In this document: piece after piece, positions 1-13,246 of the stretch
Layout: every line of letters begins with the position of its first letter
Numbering within the stretch: the first letter of the stretch is position 1
Assembly (NCBI GenBank): GCA_040954595.2
Contig: CM082587.2
Span: 11,842,001-11,906,000 of the forward strand
Reading direction: 5' to 3'
Length of the DNA stretch: 64,000 nucleotides
Source of the DNA: Balanoglossus misakiensis
Taxonomy: Eukaryota > Hemichordata
Program-made: the position numbers and the translations under genes
The notes under the pieces: model-generated
Told to the model about the DNA's origin: nothing
What the model saw: only the letters and a program-made list of their open reading frames with translations
Database searches by the model: none

Positions 1-19
1 AATTTGCCTATTCTAGATC

Positions 20-194
20 TGTAATGGAAATGGAGAAAGTACCTTATATTTTCTGTAAAATAGACATTTAATTGGCAAGCCGTCCTGCATCAATTATGAA
101 TTGTGTACATGCACTAAAGCGCCCTCACTGCTGGGTGTGTTGTATGGTCTTTAACCCTGTTTCAAATTAGAGTACTTTCTGCAATTTCAAGACA
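20..194. mobile_element. MITE-like 175-bp insert inside every long satellite unit (first copy)
   Basis: In each long unit, offsets 20-194 are missing from short units. The insert starts TGTAATGGAAATGGAGAAAG and ends GTACTTTCTGCAATTTCAAG plus ACA. The reverse complement of the end matches the start at 18 of the first 23 bases, including an unbroken 9-base AGAAAGTAC, so these are imperfect terminal inverted repeats. GATC sits immediately outside both ends (16-19 and 195-198), as a 4-bp target duplication would. It has no open frame of note, so it would be non-autonomous. The same insert is in all of the roughly 97 long units, at unit start +19 to +193. The insertion reading is inference; a deletion in short units is the alternative, but the inverted repeats and the MITE-free diverged copy near 20090 favour insertion. 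Confidence 0.7.
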
Positions 195-1356
195 GATCTT
201 ACGTGCCATTGGAGAGCTCCATTGACTGGTCATTCATACTGTTTTCATTCATTCATTGCGGCATCAATATATTTTATCTATTCTAGCCAAAGAGCTTGGC
301 ACCTGTTGAAATGAACTCATCTGCTGTGGGCCAGTTTATTGGTGGCAGTTGAGCTGAGGAGAGCACCTTCCTTCCCGGCACGCCACCAAGTAAAGTTCCA
401 CGCCGCCCACCACAGATGCCAGCATTCATTCATGCGAGTGAGTGTAATTGCAAATTTGCCTATTCTAGATCTGTAATGGAAATGGAGAAAGTACCTTATA
501 TTTTCTGTAAAATAGACATTTAATTGGCAAGCCGTCCTGCATCAATTATGAATTGTGTACATGCACTAAAGCGCCCTCACTGCTGGGTGTGTTGTATGGT
601 CTTTAACCCTGTTTCAAATTAGAGTACTTTCTGCAATTTCAAGACAGATCTTACGTGCCATTGGAGAGCTCCATTGACTGGTCATTCATACTGTTTTCAT
701 TCATTCATTGCGGCATCAATATATTTTATCTATTCTAGCCAAAGAGCTTGGCACCTGTTGAAATGAACTCATCTGCTGTGGGCCAGTTTATTGGTGGCAG
801 TTGAGCTGAGGAGAGCACCTTCCTTCCCGGCACGCCACCAAGTAAAGTTCCACGCCGCCCACCACAGATGCCAGCATTCATTCATGCGAGTGAGTGTAAT
901 TGCAAATTTGCCTATTCTAGATCTGTAATGGAAATGGAGAAAGTACCTTATATTTTCTGTAAAATAGACATTTAATTGGCAAGCCGTCCTGCATCAATTA
1001 TGAATTGTGTACATGCACTAAAGCGCCCTCACTGCTGGGTGTGTTGTATGGTCTTTAACCCTGTTTCAAATTAGAGTACTTTCTGCAATTTCAAGACAGA
1101 TCTTACGTGCCATTGGAGAGCTCCATTGACTGGTCATTCATACTGTTTTCATTCATTCATTGCGGCATCAATATATTTTATCTATTCTAGCCAAAGAGCT
1201 TGGCACCTGTTGAAATGAACTCATCTGCTGTGGGCCAGTTTATTGGTGGCAGTTGAGCTGAGAAGAGCACCTTCCTTCCCGGCACGCCACCAAGTAAAGT
1301 TCCACGCCGCCCACCACAGATGCCAGCATTCATTCATGCGAGTGAGTGTAATTGCA

Positions 1357-1630
1357 AATTTGCCTATTCTAGAATCTTACGTGCCATTGGAGAGCTCCAT
1401 TGACTGGTCATTCATACTGTTTTCATTCATTCATTGCGGCATCAATATATTTTATCTATTCTAGCCAAAGAGCTTGGCACCTGTTGAAATGAACTCATCT
1501 GCTGTGGGCCAGTTTATTGGTGGCAGTTGAGCTGAGGAGAGCACCTTCCTTCCCGGGACGCCACCAAGTAAAGTTCCACGCCGCCCACCACAGATGCCAG
1601 CATTCATTCATGCGAGTGAGTGTAATTGCA
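1357..1630 (+). repeat. Short satellite unit type A (274 bp), representative
   Basis: The MITE-like insert is absent and the junction reads TCTAGAATCTTACG. A clean empty site would read TCTAGATCTTACG (273-bp unit), so one base is extra. The junction equals left GA joined to right ATC of the two flanking GATC copies. Other type A units start at 7244, 9326, 25344, 29328, 35215, 37297, 42459, 53684, 55860 and 58488. Most are followed by a type B unit. Confidence 0.9.
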
Positions 1631-1904
1631 AATTTGCCTATTCTAGATTCTTACGTGCCATTGGAGAGCTCCATTGACTGGTCATTCATACTGTTTTCAT
1701 TCATTCATTGCGGCATCAATATATTTTATCTATTCTAGCCAAAGAGCTTGGCACCTGTTGAAATGAACTCATCTGCTGTGGGCCAGTTTATTGGTGGCAG
1801 TTGAGCTGAGGAGAGCACCTTCCTTCCCGGCACGCCACCAAGTAAAGTTCCACGCCGCCCACCACAGATGCCAGCATTCATTCATGCGAGTGAGTGTAAT
1901 TGCA
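1631..1904 (+). repeat. Short satellite unit type B (274 bp), representative
   Basis: The junction reads TCTAGATTCTTACG, equal to left GAT joined to right TC of the flanking GATC copies, one base longer than a clean empty site. Type B units directly after type A units follow sequence carrying CCCGGGACG in place of CCCGGCACG. The isolated B units at 39925 and 51150 lack that change. Confidence 0.9.
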
Positions 1905-3260
1905 AATTTGCCTATTCTAGATCTGTAATGGAAATGGAGAAAGTACCTTATATTTTCTGTAAAATAGACATTTAATTGGCAAGCCGTCCTGCATCAATTA
2001 TGAATTGTGTACATGCACTAAAGCGCCCTCACTGCTGGGTGTGTTGTATGGTCTTTAACCCTGTTTCAAATTAGAGTACTTTCTGCAATTTCAAGACAGA
2101 TCTTACGTGCCATTGGAGAGCTCCATTGACTGGTCATTCATACTGTTTTCATTCATTCATTGCGGCATCAATATATTTTATCTATTCTAGCCAAAGAGCT
2201 TGGCACCTGTTGAAATGAACTCATCTGCTGTGGGCCAGTTTATTGGTGGCAGTTGAGCTGAGGAGAGCACCTTCCTTCCCGGCACGCCACCAAGTAAAGT
2301 TCCACGCCGCCCACCACAGATGCCAGCATTCATTCATGCGAGTGAGTGTAATTGCAAATTTGCCTATTCTAGATCTGTAATGGAAATGGAGAAAGTACCT
2401 TATATTTTCTGTAAAATAGACATTTAATTGGCAAGCCGTCCTGCATCAATTATGAATTGTGTACATGCACTAAAGCGCCCTCACTGCTGGGTGTGTTGTA
2501 TGGTCTTTAACCCTGTTTCAAATTAGAGTACTTTCTGCAATTTCAAGACAGATCTTACGTGCCATTGGAGAGCTCCATTGACTGGTCATTCATACTGTTT
2601 TCATTCATTCATTGCGGCATCAATATATTTTATGTATTCTAGCCAAAGAGCTTGGCACCTGTTGAAATGAACTCATCTGCTGTGGGCCAGTTTATTGGTG
2701 GCAGTTGAGCTGAGGAGAGCACCTTCCTTCCCGGCACGCCACCAAGTAAAGTTCCACGCCGCCCACCACAGATGCCAGCATTCATTCATGCGAGTGAGTG
2801 TAATTGCAAATTTGCCTATTCTAGATCTGTAATGGAAATGGAGAAAGTACCTTATATTTTCTGTAAAATAGACATTTAATTGGCAAGCCGTCCTGCATCA
2901 ATTATTAATTGTGTACATGCACTAAAGCGCCCTCACTGCTGGGTGTGTTGTATGGTCTTTAACCCTGTTTCAAATTAGAGTACTTTCTGCAATTTCAAGA
3001 CAGATCTTACGTGCCATTGGAGAGCTCCATTGACTGGTCATTCATACTGTTTTCATTCATTCATTGCGGCATCAATATATTTTATCTATTCTAGCCAAAG
3101 AGCTTGGCACCTGTTGAAATGAACTCATCTGCTGTGGGCCAGTTTATTGGTGGCAGTTGAGTTGAGGAGAGCACCTTCCTTCCCGGCACGCCACCAAGTA
3201 AAGTTCCACGCCGCCCACCACAGATGCCAGCATTCATTCATGCGAGTGAGTGTAATTGCA

Positions 3261-3535
3261 AATTTGCCTATTCTAGAATTCTTACGTGCCATTGGAGAGC
3301 TCCATTGACTGGTCATTCATACTGTTTTCATTCATTCATTGCGGCATCAATATATTTTATGTATTCTAGCCAAAGAGCTTGGCACCTGTTGAAATGAACT
3401 CATCTGCTGTGGGCCAGTTTATTGGTGGCAGTTGAGCTGAGGAGAGCACCTTCCTTCCCGGCACGCCACCAAGTAAAGTTCCACGCCGCCCACCACAGAT
3501 GCCAGCATTCATTCATGCGAGTGAGTGTAATTGCA
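3261..3535 (+). repeat. Short satellite unit type C (275 bp), representative
   Basis: The junction reads TCTAGAATTCTTACG, two bases longer than a clean empty site. It is preceded by the GTTGAGTTGAGG variant. The same TAGAATTCTTA string occurs in the diverged single unit at about 20089-20099, so this type may keep the state that preceded the insert. Other copies start at 31232, 44635 and 60392. Confidence 0.88.
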
Positions 3536-3987
3536 AATTTGCCTATTCTAGATCTGTAATGGAAATGGAGAAAGTACCTTATATTTTCTGTAAAATAGAC
3601 ATTTAATTGGCAAGCCGTCCTGCATCAATTATGAATTGTGTACATGCACTAAAGCGCCCTCACTGCTGGGTGTGTTGTATGGTCTTTAACCCTGTTTCAA
3701 ATTAGAGTACTTTCTGCAATTTCAAGACAGATCTTACGTGCCATTGGAGAGCTCCATTGACTGGTCATTCATACTGTTTTCATTCATTCATTGTGGCATC
3801 AATATATTTTATCTATTCTAGCCAAAGAGCTTGGCACCTGTTGAAATGAACTCATCTGCTGTGGGCCAGTTTATTGGTGGCAGTTGAGCTGAGGAGAGCA
3901 CCTTCCTTCCCGGCACGCCACCAAGTAAAGTTCCACGCCGCCCACCACAGATGCCAGCATTCATTCATGCGAGTGAGTGTAATTGCA

Positions 3988-4259
3988 AATTTGCCTATTC
4001 TAGAATTACGTGCCATTGGAGAGCTCCATTGACTGGTCATTCATACTGTTTTCATTCATTCATTGCGGCATCAATATATTTTATCTATTCTAGCCAAAGA
4101 GCTTGGCACCTGTTGAAATGAACTCATCTGCTGTGGGCCAGTTTATTGGTGGCAGTTGAGCTGAGGAGAGCACCTTCCTTCCCGGCACGCCACCAAGTAA
4201 AGTTCCACGCCGCCCACCACAGATGCCAGCATTCATTCATGCGAGTGAGTGTAATTGCA
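3988..4259 (+). repeat. Short satellite unit type D (272 bp), representative
   Basis: The junction reads TCTAGAATTACG, one base shorter than a clean empty site. It is the commonest short unit and marks the start of a 2532-bp higher-order block (one D unit plus five long units) seen at 3988, 31959, 45362 and 47894. Confidence 0.88.
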
Positions 4260-7200
4260 AATTTGCCTATTCTAGATCTGTAATGGAAATGGAGAAAGTA
4301 CCTTATATTTTCTGTAAAATAGACATTTAATTGGCAAGCCGTCCTGCATCAATTATTAATTGTGTACATGCACTAAAGCGCCCTCACTGCTGGGTGTGTT
4401 GTATGGTCTTTAACCCTGTTTCAAATTAGAGTACTTTCTGCAATTTCAAGACAGATCTTACGTGCCATTGGAGAGCTCCATTGACTGGTCATTCATACTG
4501 TTTTCATTCATTCATTGCGGCATCAATATATTTTATCTATTCTAGCCAAAGAGCTTGGCACCTGTTGAAATGAACTCATCTGCTGTGGGCCAGTTTATTG
4601 GTGGCAGTTGAGCTGAGAAGAGCACCTTCCTTCCCGGCACGCCACCAAGTAAAGTTCCACGCCGCCCACCACAGATGCCAGCATTCATTCATGCGAGTGA
4701 GTGTAATTGCAAATTTGCCTATTCTAGATCTGTAATGGAAATGGAGAAAGTACCTTATATTTTCTGTAAAATAGACATTTAATTGGCAAGCCGTCCTGCA
4801 TCAATTATGAATTGTGTACATGCACTAAAGCGCCCTCACTGCTGGGTGTGTTGTATGGTCTTTAACCCTGTTTCAAATTAGAGTACTTTCTGCAATTTCA
4901 AGACAGATCTTACGTGCCATTGGAGAGCTCCATTGACTGGTCATTCATACTGTTTTCATTCATTCATTGCGGCATCAATATATTTTATCTATTCTAGCCA
5001 AAGAGCTTGGCACCTGTTGAAATGAACTCATCTGCTGTGGGCCAGTTTATTGGTGGCAGTTGAGCTGAGGAGAGCACCTTCCTTCCCGGCACGCCACCAA
5101 GTAAAGTTCCACGCCGCCCACCACAGATGCCAGCATTCATTCATGCGAGTGAGTGTAATTGCAAATTTGCCTATTCTAGATCTGTAATGGAAATGGAGAA
5201 AGTACCTTATATTTTCTGTAAAATAGACATTTAATTGGCAAGCCGTCCTGCATCAATTATGAATTGTGTACATGCACTAAAGCGCCCTCACTGCTGGGTG
5301 TGTTGTATGGTCTTTAACCCTGTTTCAAATTAGAGTACTTTCTGCAATTTCAAGACAGATCTTACGTGCCATTGGAGAGCTCCATTGACTGGTCATTCAT
5401 ACTGTTTTCATTCATTCATTGCGGCATCAATATATTTTATCTATTCTAGCCAAAGAGCTTGGCACCTGTTGAAATGAACTCATCTGCTGTGGGCCAGTTT
5501 ATTGGTGGCAGTTGAGCTGAGGAGAGCACCTTCCTTCCCGGCACGCCACCAAGTAAAGTTCCACGCCGCCCACCACAGATGCCAGCATTCATTCATGCGA
5601 GTGAGTGTAATTGCAAATTTGCCTATTCTAGATCTGTAATGGAAATGGAGAAAGTACCTTATATTTTCTGTAAAATAGACATTTAATTGGCAAGCCGTCC
5701 TGCATCAATTATGAATTGTGTACATGCACTAAAGCGCCCTCACTGCTGGGTGTGTTGTATGGTCTTTAACCCTGTTTCAAATTAGAGTACTTTCTGCAAT
5801 TTCAAGACAGATCTTACGTGCCATTGGAGAGCTCCATTGACTGGTCATTCATACTGTTTTCATTCATTCATTGCGGCATCAATATATTTTATGTATTCTA
5901 GCCAAAGAGCTTGGCACCTGTTGAAATGAACTCATCTGCTGTGGGCCAGTTTATTGGTGGCAGTTGAGCTGAGGAGAGCACCTTCCTTCCCGGCACGCCA
6001 CCAAGTAAAGTTCCACGCCGCCCACCACAGATGCCAGCATTCATTCATGCGAGTGAGTGTAATTGCAAATTTGCCTATTCTAGATCTGTAATGGAAATGG
6101 AGAAAGTACCTTATATTTTCTGTAAAATAGACATTTAATTGGCAAGCCGTCCTGCATCAATTATTAATTGTGTACATGCACTAAAGCGCCCTCACTGCTG
6201 GGTGTGTTGTATGGTCTTTAACCCTGTTTCAAATTAGAGTACTTTCTGCAATTTCAAGACAGATCTTACGTGCCATTGGAGAGCTCCATTGACTGGTCAT
6301 TCATACTGTTTTCATTCATTCATTGCGGCATCAATATATTTTATCTATTCTAGCCAAAGAGCTTGGCACCTGTTGAAATGAACTCATCTGCTGTGGGCCA
6401 GTTTATTGGTGGCAGTTGAGCTGAGGAGAGCACCTTCCTTCCCGGCACGCCACCAAGTAAAGTTCCACGCCGCCCACCACAGATGCCAGCATTCATTCAT
6501 GCGAGTGAGTGTAATTGCAAATTTGCCTATTCTAGAATTACGTGCCATTGGAGAGCTCCATTGACTGGTCATTCATACTGTTTTCATTCATTCATTGCGG
6601 CATCAATATATTTTATCTATTCTAGCCAAAGAGCTTGGCACCTGTTGAAATGAACTCATCTGCTGTGGGCCAGTTTATTGGTGGCAGTTGAGCTGAGGAG
6701 AGCACCTTCCTTCCCGGCACGCCACCAAGTAAAGTTCCACGCCGCCCACCACAGATGCCAGCATTCATTCATGCGAGTGAGTGTAATTGCAAATTTGCCT
6801 ATTCTAGATCTGTAATGGAAATGGAGAAAGTACCTTATATTTTCTGTAAAATAGACATTTAATTGGCAAGCCGTCCTGCATCAATTATGAATTGTGTACA
6901 TGCACTAAAGCGCCCTCACTGCTGGGTGTGTTGTATGGTCTTTAACCCTGTTTCAAATTAGAGTACTTTCTGCAATTTCAAGACAGATCTTACGTGCCAT
7001 TGGAGAGCTCCATTGACTGGTCATTCATACTGTTTTCATTCATTCATTGCGGCATCAATATATTTTATCTATTCTAGCCAAAGAGCTTGGCACCTGTTGA
7101 AATGAACTCATCTGCTGTGGGCCAGTTTATTGGTGGCAGTTGAGCTGAGGAGAGCACCTTCCTTCCCGGCACGCCACCAAGTAAAGTTCCACGCCGCCCA

Positions 7201-10200
7201 CCACAGATGCCAGCATTCATTCATGCGAGTGAGTGTAATTGCAAATTTGCCTATTCTAGAATCTTACGTGCCATTGGAGAGCTCCATTGACTGGTCATTC
7301 ATACTGTTTTCATTCATTCATTGCGGCATCAATATATTTTATCTATTCTAGCCAAAGAGCTTGGCACCTGTTGAAATGAACTCATCTGCTGTGGGCCAGT
7401 TTATTGGTGGCAGTTGAGCTGAGGAGAGCACCTTCCTTCCCGGCACGCCACCAAGTAAAGTTCCACGCCGCCCACCACAGATGCCAGCATTCATTCATGC
7501 GAGTGAGTGTAATTGCAAATTTGCCTATTCTAGATCTGTAATGGAAATGGAGAAAGTACCTTATATTTTCTGTAAAATAGACATTTAATTGGCAAGCCGT
7601 CCTGCATCAATTATTAATTGTGTACATGCACTAAAGCGCCCTCACTGCTGGGTGTGTTGTATGGTCTTTAACCCTGTTTCAAATTAGAGTACTTTCTGCA
7701 ATTTCAAGACAGATCTTACGTGCCATTGGAGAGCTCCATTGACTGGTCATTCATACTGTTTTCATTCATTCATTGCGGCATCAATATATTTTATCTATTC
7801 TAGCCAAAGAGCTTGGCACCTGTTGAAATGAACTCATCTGCTGTGGGCCAGTTTATTGGTGGCAGTTGAGCTGAGAAGAGCACCTTCCTTCCCGGCACGC
7901 CACCAAGTAAAGTTCCACGCCGCCCACCACAGATGCCAGCATTCATTCATGCGAGTGAGTGTAATTGCAAATTTGCCTATTCTAGATCTGTAATGGAAAT
8001 GGAGAAAGTACCTTATATTTTCTGTAAAATAGACATTTAATTGGCAAGCCGTCCTGCATCAATTATGAATTGTGTACATGCACTAAAGCGCCCTCACTGC
8101 TGGGTGTGTTGTATGGTCTTTAACCCTGTTTCAAATTAGAGTACTTTCTGCAATTTCAAGACAGATCTTACGTGCCATTGGAGAGCTCCATTGACTGGTC
8201 ATTCATACTGTTTTCATTCATTCATTGCGGCATCAATATATTTTATCTATTCTAGCCAAAGAGCTTGGCACCTGTTGAAATGAACTCATCTGCTGTGGGC
8301 CAGTTTATTGGTGGCAGTTGAGCTGAGGAGAGCACCTTCCTTCCCGGCACGCCACCAAGTAAAGTTCCACGCCGCCCACCACAGATGCCAGCATTCATTC
8401 ATGCGAGTGAGTGTAATTGCAAATTTGCCTATTCTAGATCTGTAATGGAAATGGAGAAAGTACCTTATATTTTCTGTAAAATAGACATTTAATTGGCAAG
8501 CCGTCCTGCATCAATTATGAATTGTGTACATGCACTAAAGCGCCCTCACTGCTGGGTGTGTTGTATGGTCTTTAACCCTGTTTCAAATTAGAGTACTTTC
8601 TGCAATTTCAAGACAGATCTTACGTGCCATTGGAGAGCTCCATTGACTGGTCATTCATACTGTTTTCATTCATTCATTGCGGCATCAATATATTTTATCT
8701 ATTCTAGCCAAAGAGCTTGGCACCTGTTGAAATGAACTCATCTGCTGTGGGCCAGTTTATTGGTGGCAGTTGAGCTGAGGAGAGCACCTTCCTTCCCGGC
8801 ACGCCACCAAGTAAAGTTCCACGCCGCCCACCACAGATGCCAGCATTCATTCATGCGAGTGAGTGTAATTGCAAATTTGCCTATTCTAGATCTGTAATGG
8901 AAATGGAGAAAGTACCTTATATTTTCTGTAAAATAGACATTTAATTGGCAAGCCGTCCTGCATCAATTATGAATTGTGTACATGCACTAAAGCGCCCTCA
9001 CTGCTGGGTGTGTTGTATGGTCTTTAACCCTGTTTCAAATTAGAGTACTTTCTGCAATTTCAAGACAGATCTTACGTGCCATTGGAGAGCTCCATTGACT
9101 GGTCATTCATACTGTTTTCATTCATTCATTGCGGCATCAATATATTTTATCTATTCTAGCCAAAGAGCTTGGCACCTGTTGAAATGAACTCATCTGCTGT
9201 GGGCCAGTTTATTGGTGGCAGTTGAGCTGAGAAGAGCACCTTCCTTCCCGGCACGCCACCAAGTAAAGTTCCACGCCGCCCACCACAGATGCCAGCATTC
9301 ATTCATGCGAGTGAGTGTAATTGCAAATTTGCCTATTCTAGAATCTTACGTGCCATTGGAGAGCTCCATTGACTGGTCATTCATACTGTTTTCATTCATT
9401 CATTGCGGCATCAATATATTTTATCTATTCTAGCCAAAGAGCTTGGCACCTGTTGAAATGAACTCATCTGCTGTGGGCCAGTTTATTGGTGGCAGTTGAG
9501 CTGAGGAGAGCACCTTCCTTCCCGGGACGCCACCAAGTAAAGTTCCACGCCGCCCACCACAGATGCCAGCATTCATTCATGCGAGTGAGTGTAATTGCAA
9601 ATTTGCCTATTCTAGATTCTTACGTGCCATTGGAGAGCTCCATTGACTGGTCATTCATACTGTTTTCATTCATTCATTGCGGCATCAATATATTTTATCT
9701 ATTCTAGCCAAAGAGCTTGGCACCTGTTGAAATGAACTCATCTGCTGTGGGCCAGTTTATTGGTGGCAGTTGAGCTGAGGAGAGCACCTTCCTTCCCGGC
9801 ACGCCACCAAGTAAAGTTCCACGCCGCCCACCACAGATGCCAGCATTCATTCATGCGAGTGAGTGTAATTGCAAATTTGCCTATTCTAGATCTGTAATGG
9901 AAATGGAGAAAGTACCTTATATTTTCTGTAAAATAGACATTTAATTGGCAAGCCGTCCTGCATCAATTATTAATTGTGTACATGCACTAAAGCGCCCTCA
10001 CTGCTGGGTGTGTTGTATGGTCTTTAACCCTGTTTCAAATTAGAGTACTTTCTGCAATTTCAAGACAGATCTTACGTGCCATTGGAGAGCTCCATTGACT
10101 GGTCATTCATACTGTTTTCATTCATTCATTGCGGCATCAATATATTTTATCTATTCTAGCCAAAGAGCTTGGCACCTGTTGAAATGAACTCATCTGCTGT

Positions 10201-12344
10201 GGGCCAGTTTATTGGTGGCAGTTGAGCTGAGGAGAGCACCTTCCTTCCCGGCACGCCACCAAGTAAAGTTCCACGCCGCCCACCACAGATGCCAGCATTC
10301 ATTCATGCGAGTGAGTGTAATTGCAAATTTGCCTATTCTAGATCTGTAATGGAAATGGAGAAAGTACCTTATATTTTCTGTAAAATAGACATTTAATTGG
10401 CAAGCCGTCCTGCATCAATTATGAATTGTGTACATGCACTAAAGCGCCCTCACTGCTGGGTGTGTTGTATGGTCTTTAACCCTGTTTCAAATTAGAGTAC
10501 TTTCTGCAATTTCAAGACAGATCTTACGTGCCATTGGAGAGCTCCATTGACTGGTCATTCATACTGTTTTCATTCATTCATTGCGGCATCAATATATTTT
10601 ATGTATTCTAGCCAAAGAGCTTGGCACCTGTTGAAATGAACTCATCTGCTGTGGGCCAGTTTATTGGTGGCAGTTGAGCTGAGGAGAGCACCTTCCTTCC
10701 CGGCACGCCACCAAGTAAAGTTCCACGCCGCCCACCACAGATGCCAGCATTCATTCATGCGAGTGAGTGTAATTGCAAATTTGCCTATTCTAGATCTGTA
10801 ATGGAAATGGAGAAAGTACCTTATATTTTCTGTAAAATAGACATTTAATTGGCAAGCCGTCCTGCATCAATTATTAATTGTGTACATGCACTAAAGCGCC
10901 CTCACTGCTGGGTGTGTTGTATGGTCTTTAACCCTGTTTCAAATTAGAGTACTTTCTGCAATTTCAAGACAGATCTTACGTGCCATTGGAGAGCTCCATT
11001 GACTGGTCATTCATACTGTTTTCATTCATTCATTGCGGCATCAATATATTTTATCTATTCTAGCCAAAGAGCTTGGCACCTGTTGAAATGAACTCATCTG
11101 CTGTGGGCCAGTTTATTGGTGGCAGTTGAGCTGAGGAGAGCACCTTCCTTCCCGGCACGCCACCAAGTAAAGTTCCACGCCGCCCACCACAGATGCCAGC
11201 ATTCATTCATGCGAGTGAGTGTAATTGCAAATTTGCCTATTCTAGAATTACGTGCCATTGGAGAGCTCCATTGACTGGTCATTCATACTGTTTTCATTCA
11301 TTCATTGCGGCATCAATATATTTTATCTATTCTAGCCAAAGAGCTTGGCACCTGTTGAAATGAACTCATCTGCTGTGGGCCAGTTTATTGGTGGCAGTTG
11401 AGCTGAGGAGAGCACCTTCCTTCCCGGCACGCCACCAAGTAAAGTTCCACGCCGCCCACCACAGATGCCAGCATTCATTCATGCGAGTGAGTGTAATTGC
11501 AAATTTGCCTATTCTAGATCTGTAATGGAAATGGAGAAAGTACCTTATATTTTCTGTAAAATAGACATTTAATTGGCAAGCCGTCCTGCATCAATTATGA
11601 ATTGTGTACATGCACTAAAGCGCCCTCACTGCTGGGTGTGTTGTATGGTCTTTAACCCTGTTTCAAATTAGAGTACTTTCTGCAATTTCAAGACAGATCT
11701 TACGTGCCATTGGAGAGCTCCATTGACTGGTCATTCATACTGTTTTCATTCATTCATTGCGGCATCAATATATTTTATCTATTCTAGCCAAAGAGCTTGG
11801 CACCTGTTGAAATGAACTCATCTGCTGTGGGCCAGTTTATTGGTGGCAGTTGAGCTGAGGAGAGCACCTTCCTTCCCGGCACGCCACCAAGTAAAGTTCC
11901 ACGCCGCCCACCACAGATGCCAGCATTCATTCATGCGAGTGAGTGTAATTGCAAATTTGCCTATTCTAGATCTGTAATGGAAATGGAGAAAGTACCTTAT
12001 ATTTTCTGTAAAATAGACATTTAATTGGCAAGCCGTCCTGCATCAATTATGAATTGTGTACATGCACTAAAGCGCCCTCACTGCTGGGTGTGTTGTATGG
12101 TCTTTAACCCTGTTTCAAATTAGAGTACTTTCTGCAATTTCAAGACAGATCTTACGTGCCATTGGAGAGCTCCATTGACTGGTCATTCATACTGTTTTCA
12201 TTCATTCATTGCGGCATCAATATATTTTATCTATTCTAGCCAAAGAGCTTGGCACCTGTTGAAATGAACTCATCTGCTGTGGGCCAGTTTATTGGTGGCA
12301 GTTGAGCTGAGGAGAGCACCTTCCTTCCCGGCACGCCACCAAGT

Positions 12345-13246
12345 AAAGTTCCACGTGCATTCCTGGCCCTGGTTTTATTTATGTTTACAGACAATATTGC
12401 ATTTTTGTACAAGTATTTTAATCAACTATAAATTTTGAATGTGTCATTTACCTGAACCGGTCATGTTGACCAGAATGATACATTTCTGCCTTCACTCACC
12501 CTATAAATATGTGATTGAGACATAGGTCATTTGCATAAGCTAACATACCAGAAAGTAAGCATATCTGTTGTTTTCCCTGTGTCACTGCCATCAAAGTAAA
12601 AATTAGACGTTGTGTAGAGCAAACTCCAATTTTTTGTTCTCAATAAACATGGATGAATTACATAGAATGTGTTTGTTGTTTACAGTCTTTAAATGACACA
12701 TTAGATTATGCACTTTACAAAACGTTTCTGAGAAACAAGTGACTAACTAGTTTCTTTCCACTGTGGCCAACGTGGTTCACTGTTTGTGTCAGAATCTCTC
12801 TGTTTTGCAAGGATTTTGAAATCATAGTGGTGACATGCATAGTGAAAATCAGCTACTTTCAAATGTCCGTCATGTTCATGCTGTAATTGAATTTTCAAAG
12901 CTGGGCTGGCGTGTTTTTTCTTATTTACATAAGTATCACACTTTATACATGTATCTTCATGGGGTTTTTTGAGTCCCGTATTTAGGTCCTCTCTCACAAT
13001 TTTACGAAATATCGTATAACTGACAGTTGTTCTTCCCAGAAGAGATTGGTTGGTTATGAACTCTCGGTGTAACTGCGATATACTGTGGTCCGGCGCCAGG
13101 TACGGTTTAAATCGAGGATTCCTGCAGTAGTGAGATTCTACAATTCTGTGCCTGCGTACGTGTTCAGTGATATCAGTCAGCAAATTTGGATTGAGTTTCC
13201 GACGATGCCCTTTGTGTCGGCCCCTTGCATCTGGCATCAGACCAGT
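12345..13246. repeat. 902-bp tandem duplication, copy 1
   Basis: This segment repeats at an offset of 902 bp. Two differences were noticed: C at 12354 versus T at 13256, and T versus C in the coding part (Lys versus Arg in the protein). Its left edge is the satellite stretch AGTAAAGTTCCA and its right edge falls at CCAGT inside the transposase gene; the shared AGT suggests microhomology at the breakpoint. Confidence 0.93.
12743..13246 (-). pseudogene. Truncated duplicate of the transposase N-half gene
   Basis: The open frame matches the last 164-plus residues of the complete copy at 13645-14601 with one substitution seen (Lys for Arg before the KPHEDTC motif). It keeps the ESHYCR motif and the CxxC cluster but has lost the first half, including the putative HTH and the proper start codon. 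Its 5' side is cut by the 902-bp duplication junction. The near identity makes the duplication recent. It is unlikely to make a functional product, although an internal Met exists. Confidence 0.85.

Larger units (their letters stand above)
1..10342 (+). repeat. Higher-order block, copy 1 of a duplication of about 10.3 kb
   Basis: The order of long and short units and all subtype markers checked (GAGAAGAG, TATGTATT, TTGTGGC, ATTATTAATT) match 27972-38313 at a constant offset of 27,971 bp. The match ends in the unit at 10326, which is long here but a type D unit at 38297. The copy may extend left of the window. I compared markers and unit lengths, not every base. Confidence 0.85.
1..12354 (+). 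repeat. Left satellite array, 452-bp long and 272-275-bp short units
   Basis: Direct reading shows head-to-tail near-identical units, each opening with AATTTGCCTATTCTAG. Unit starts fall at 1, 453 and 905 and continue to 11954; the last unit is cut at 12354, where the match to the satellite stops after GTAAAGTTCCAC. There are 31 units: 22 long (452 bp) and 9 short. Short units start at 1357 (type A), 1631 (B), 3261 (C), 3988 (D), 6520 (D), 7244 (A), 9326 (A), 9600 (B) and 11230 (D). Diagnostic single-base variants (ATTATGAATT/ATTATTAATT, CTGAGGAGAG/CTGAGAAGAG, TATCTATT/TATGTATT, TTGCGGC/TTGTGGC) mark unit subtypes and reveal higher-order order. The array runs off the window start. No coding function is visible; the small open frames repeat with the units. 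A heterochromatic or centromeric role is possible but not shown. Confidence 0.97.

Noticed and set aside
1-452. CENP-B box in the satellite unit
   Set aside because: The CCCGGCACGCC stretch does not fit the CENP-B box consensus on either strand, so a centromere claim is not supported this way.
1243-1464. Repeated 73-residue plus-strand and 62/63-residue minus-strand open frames across the arrays
   Set aside because: They occur only in short units, recur with the satellite period, and exist because loss of the insert removes stop codons. No known domain and no gene signals are present.
1-12354. CRISPR-like regular repeats
   Set aside because: Whole 452/274-bp units are near identical with no variable spacers, and the context is eukaryotic.
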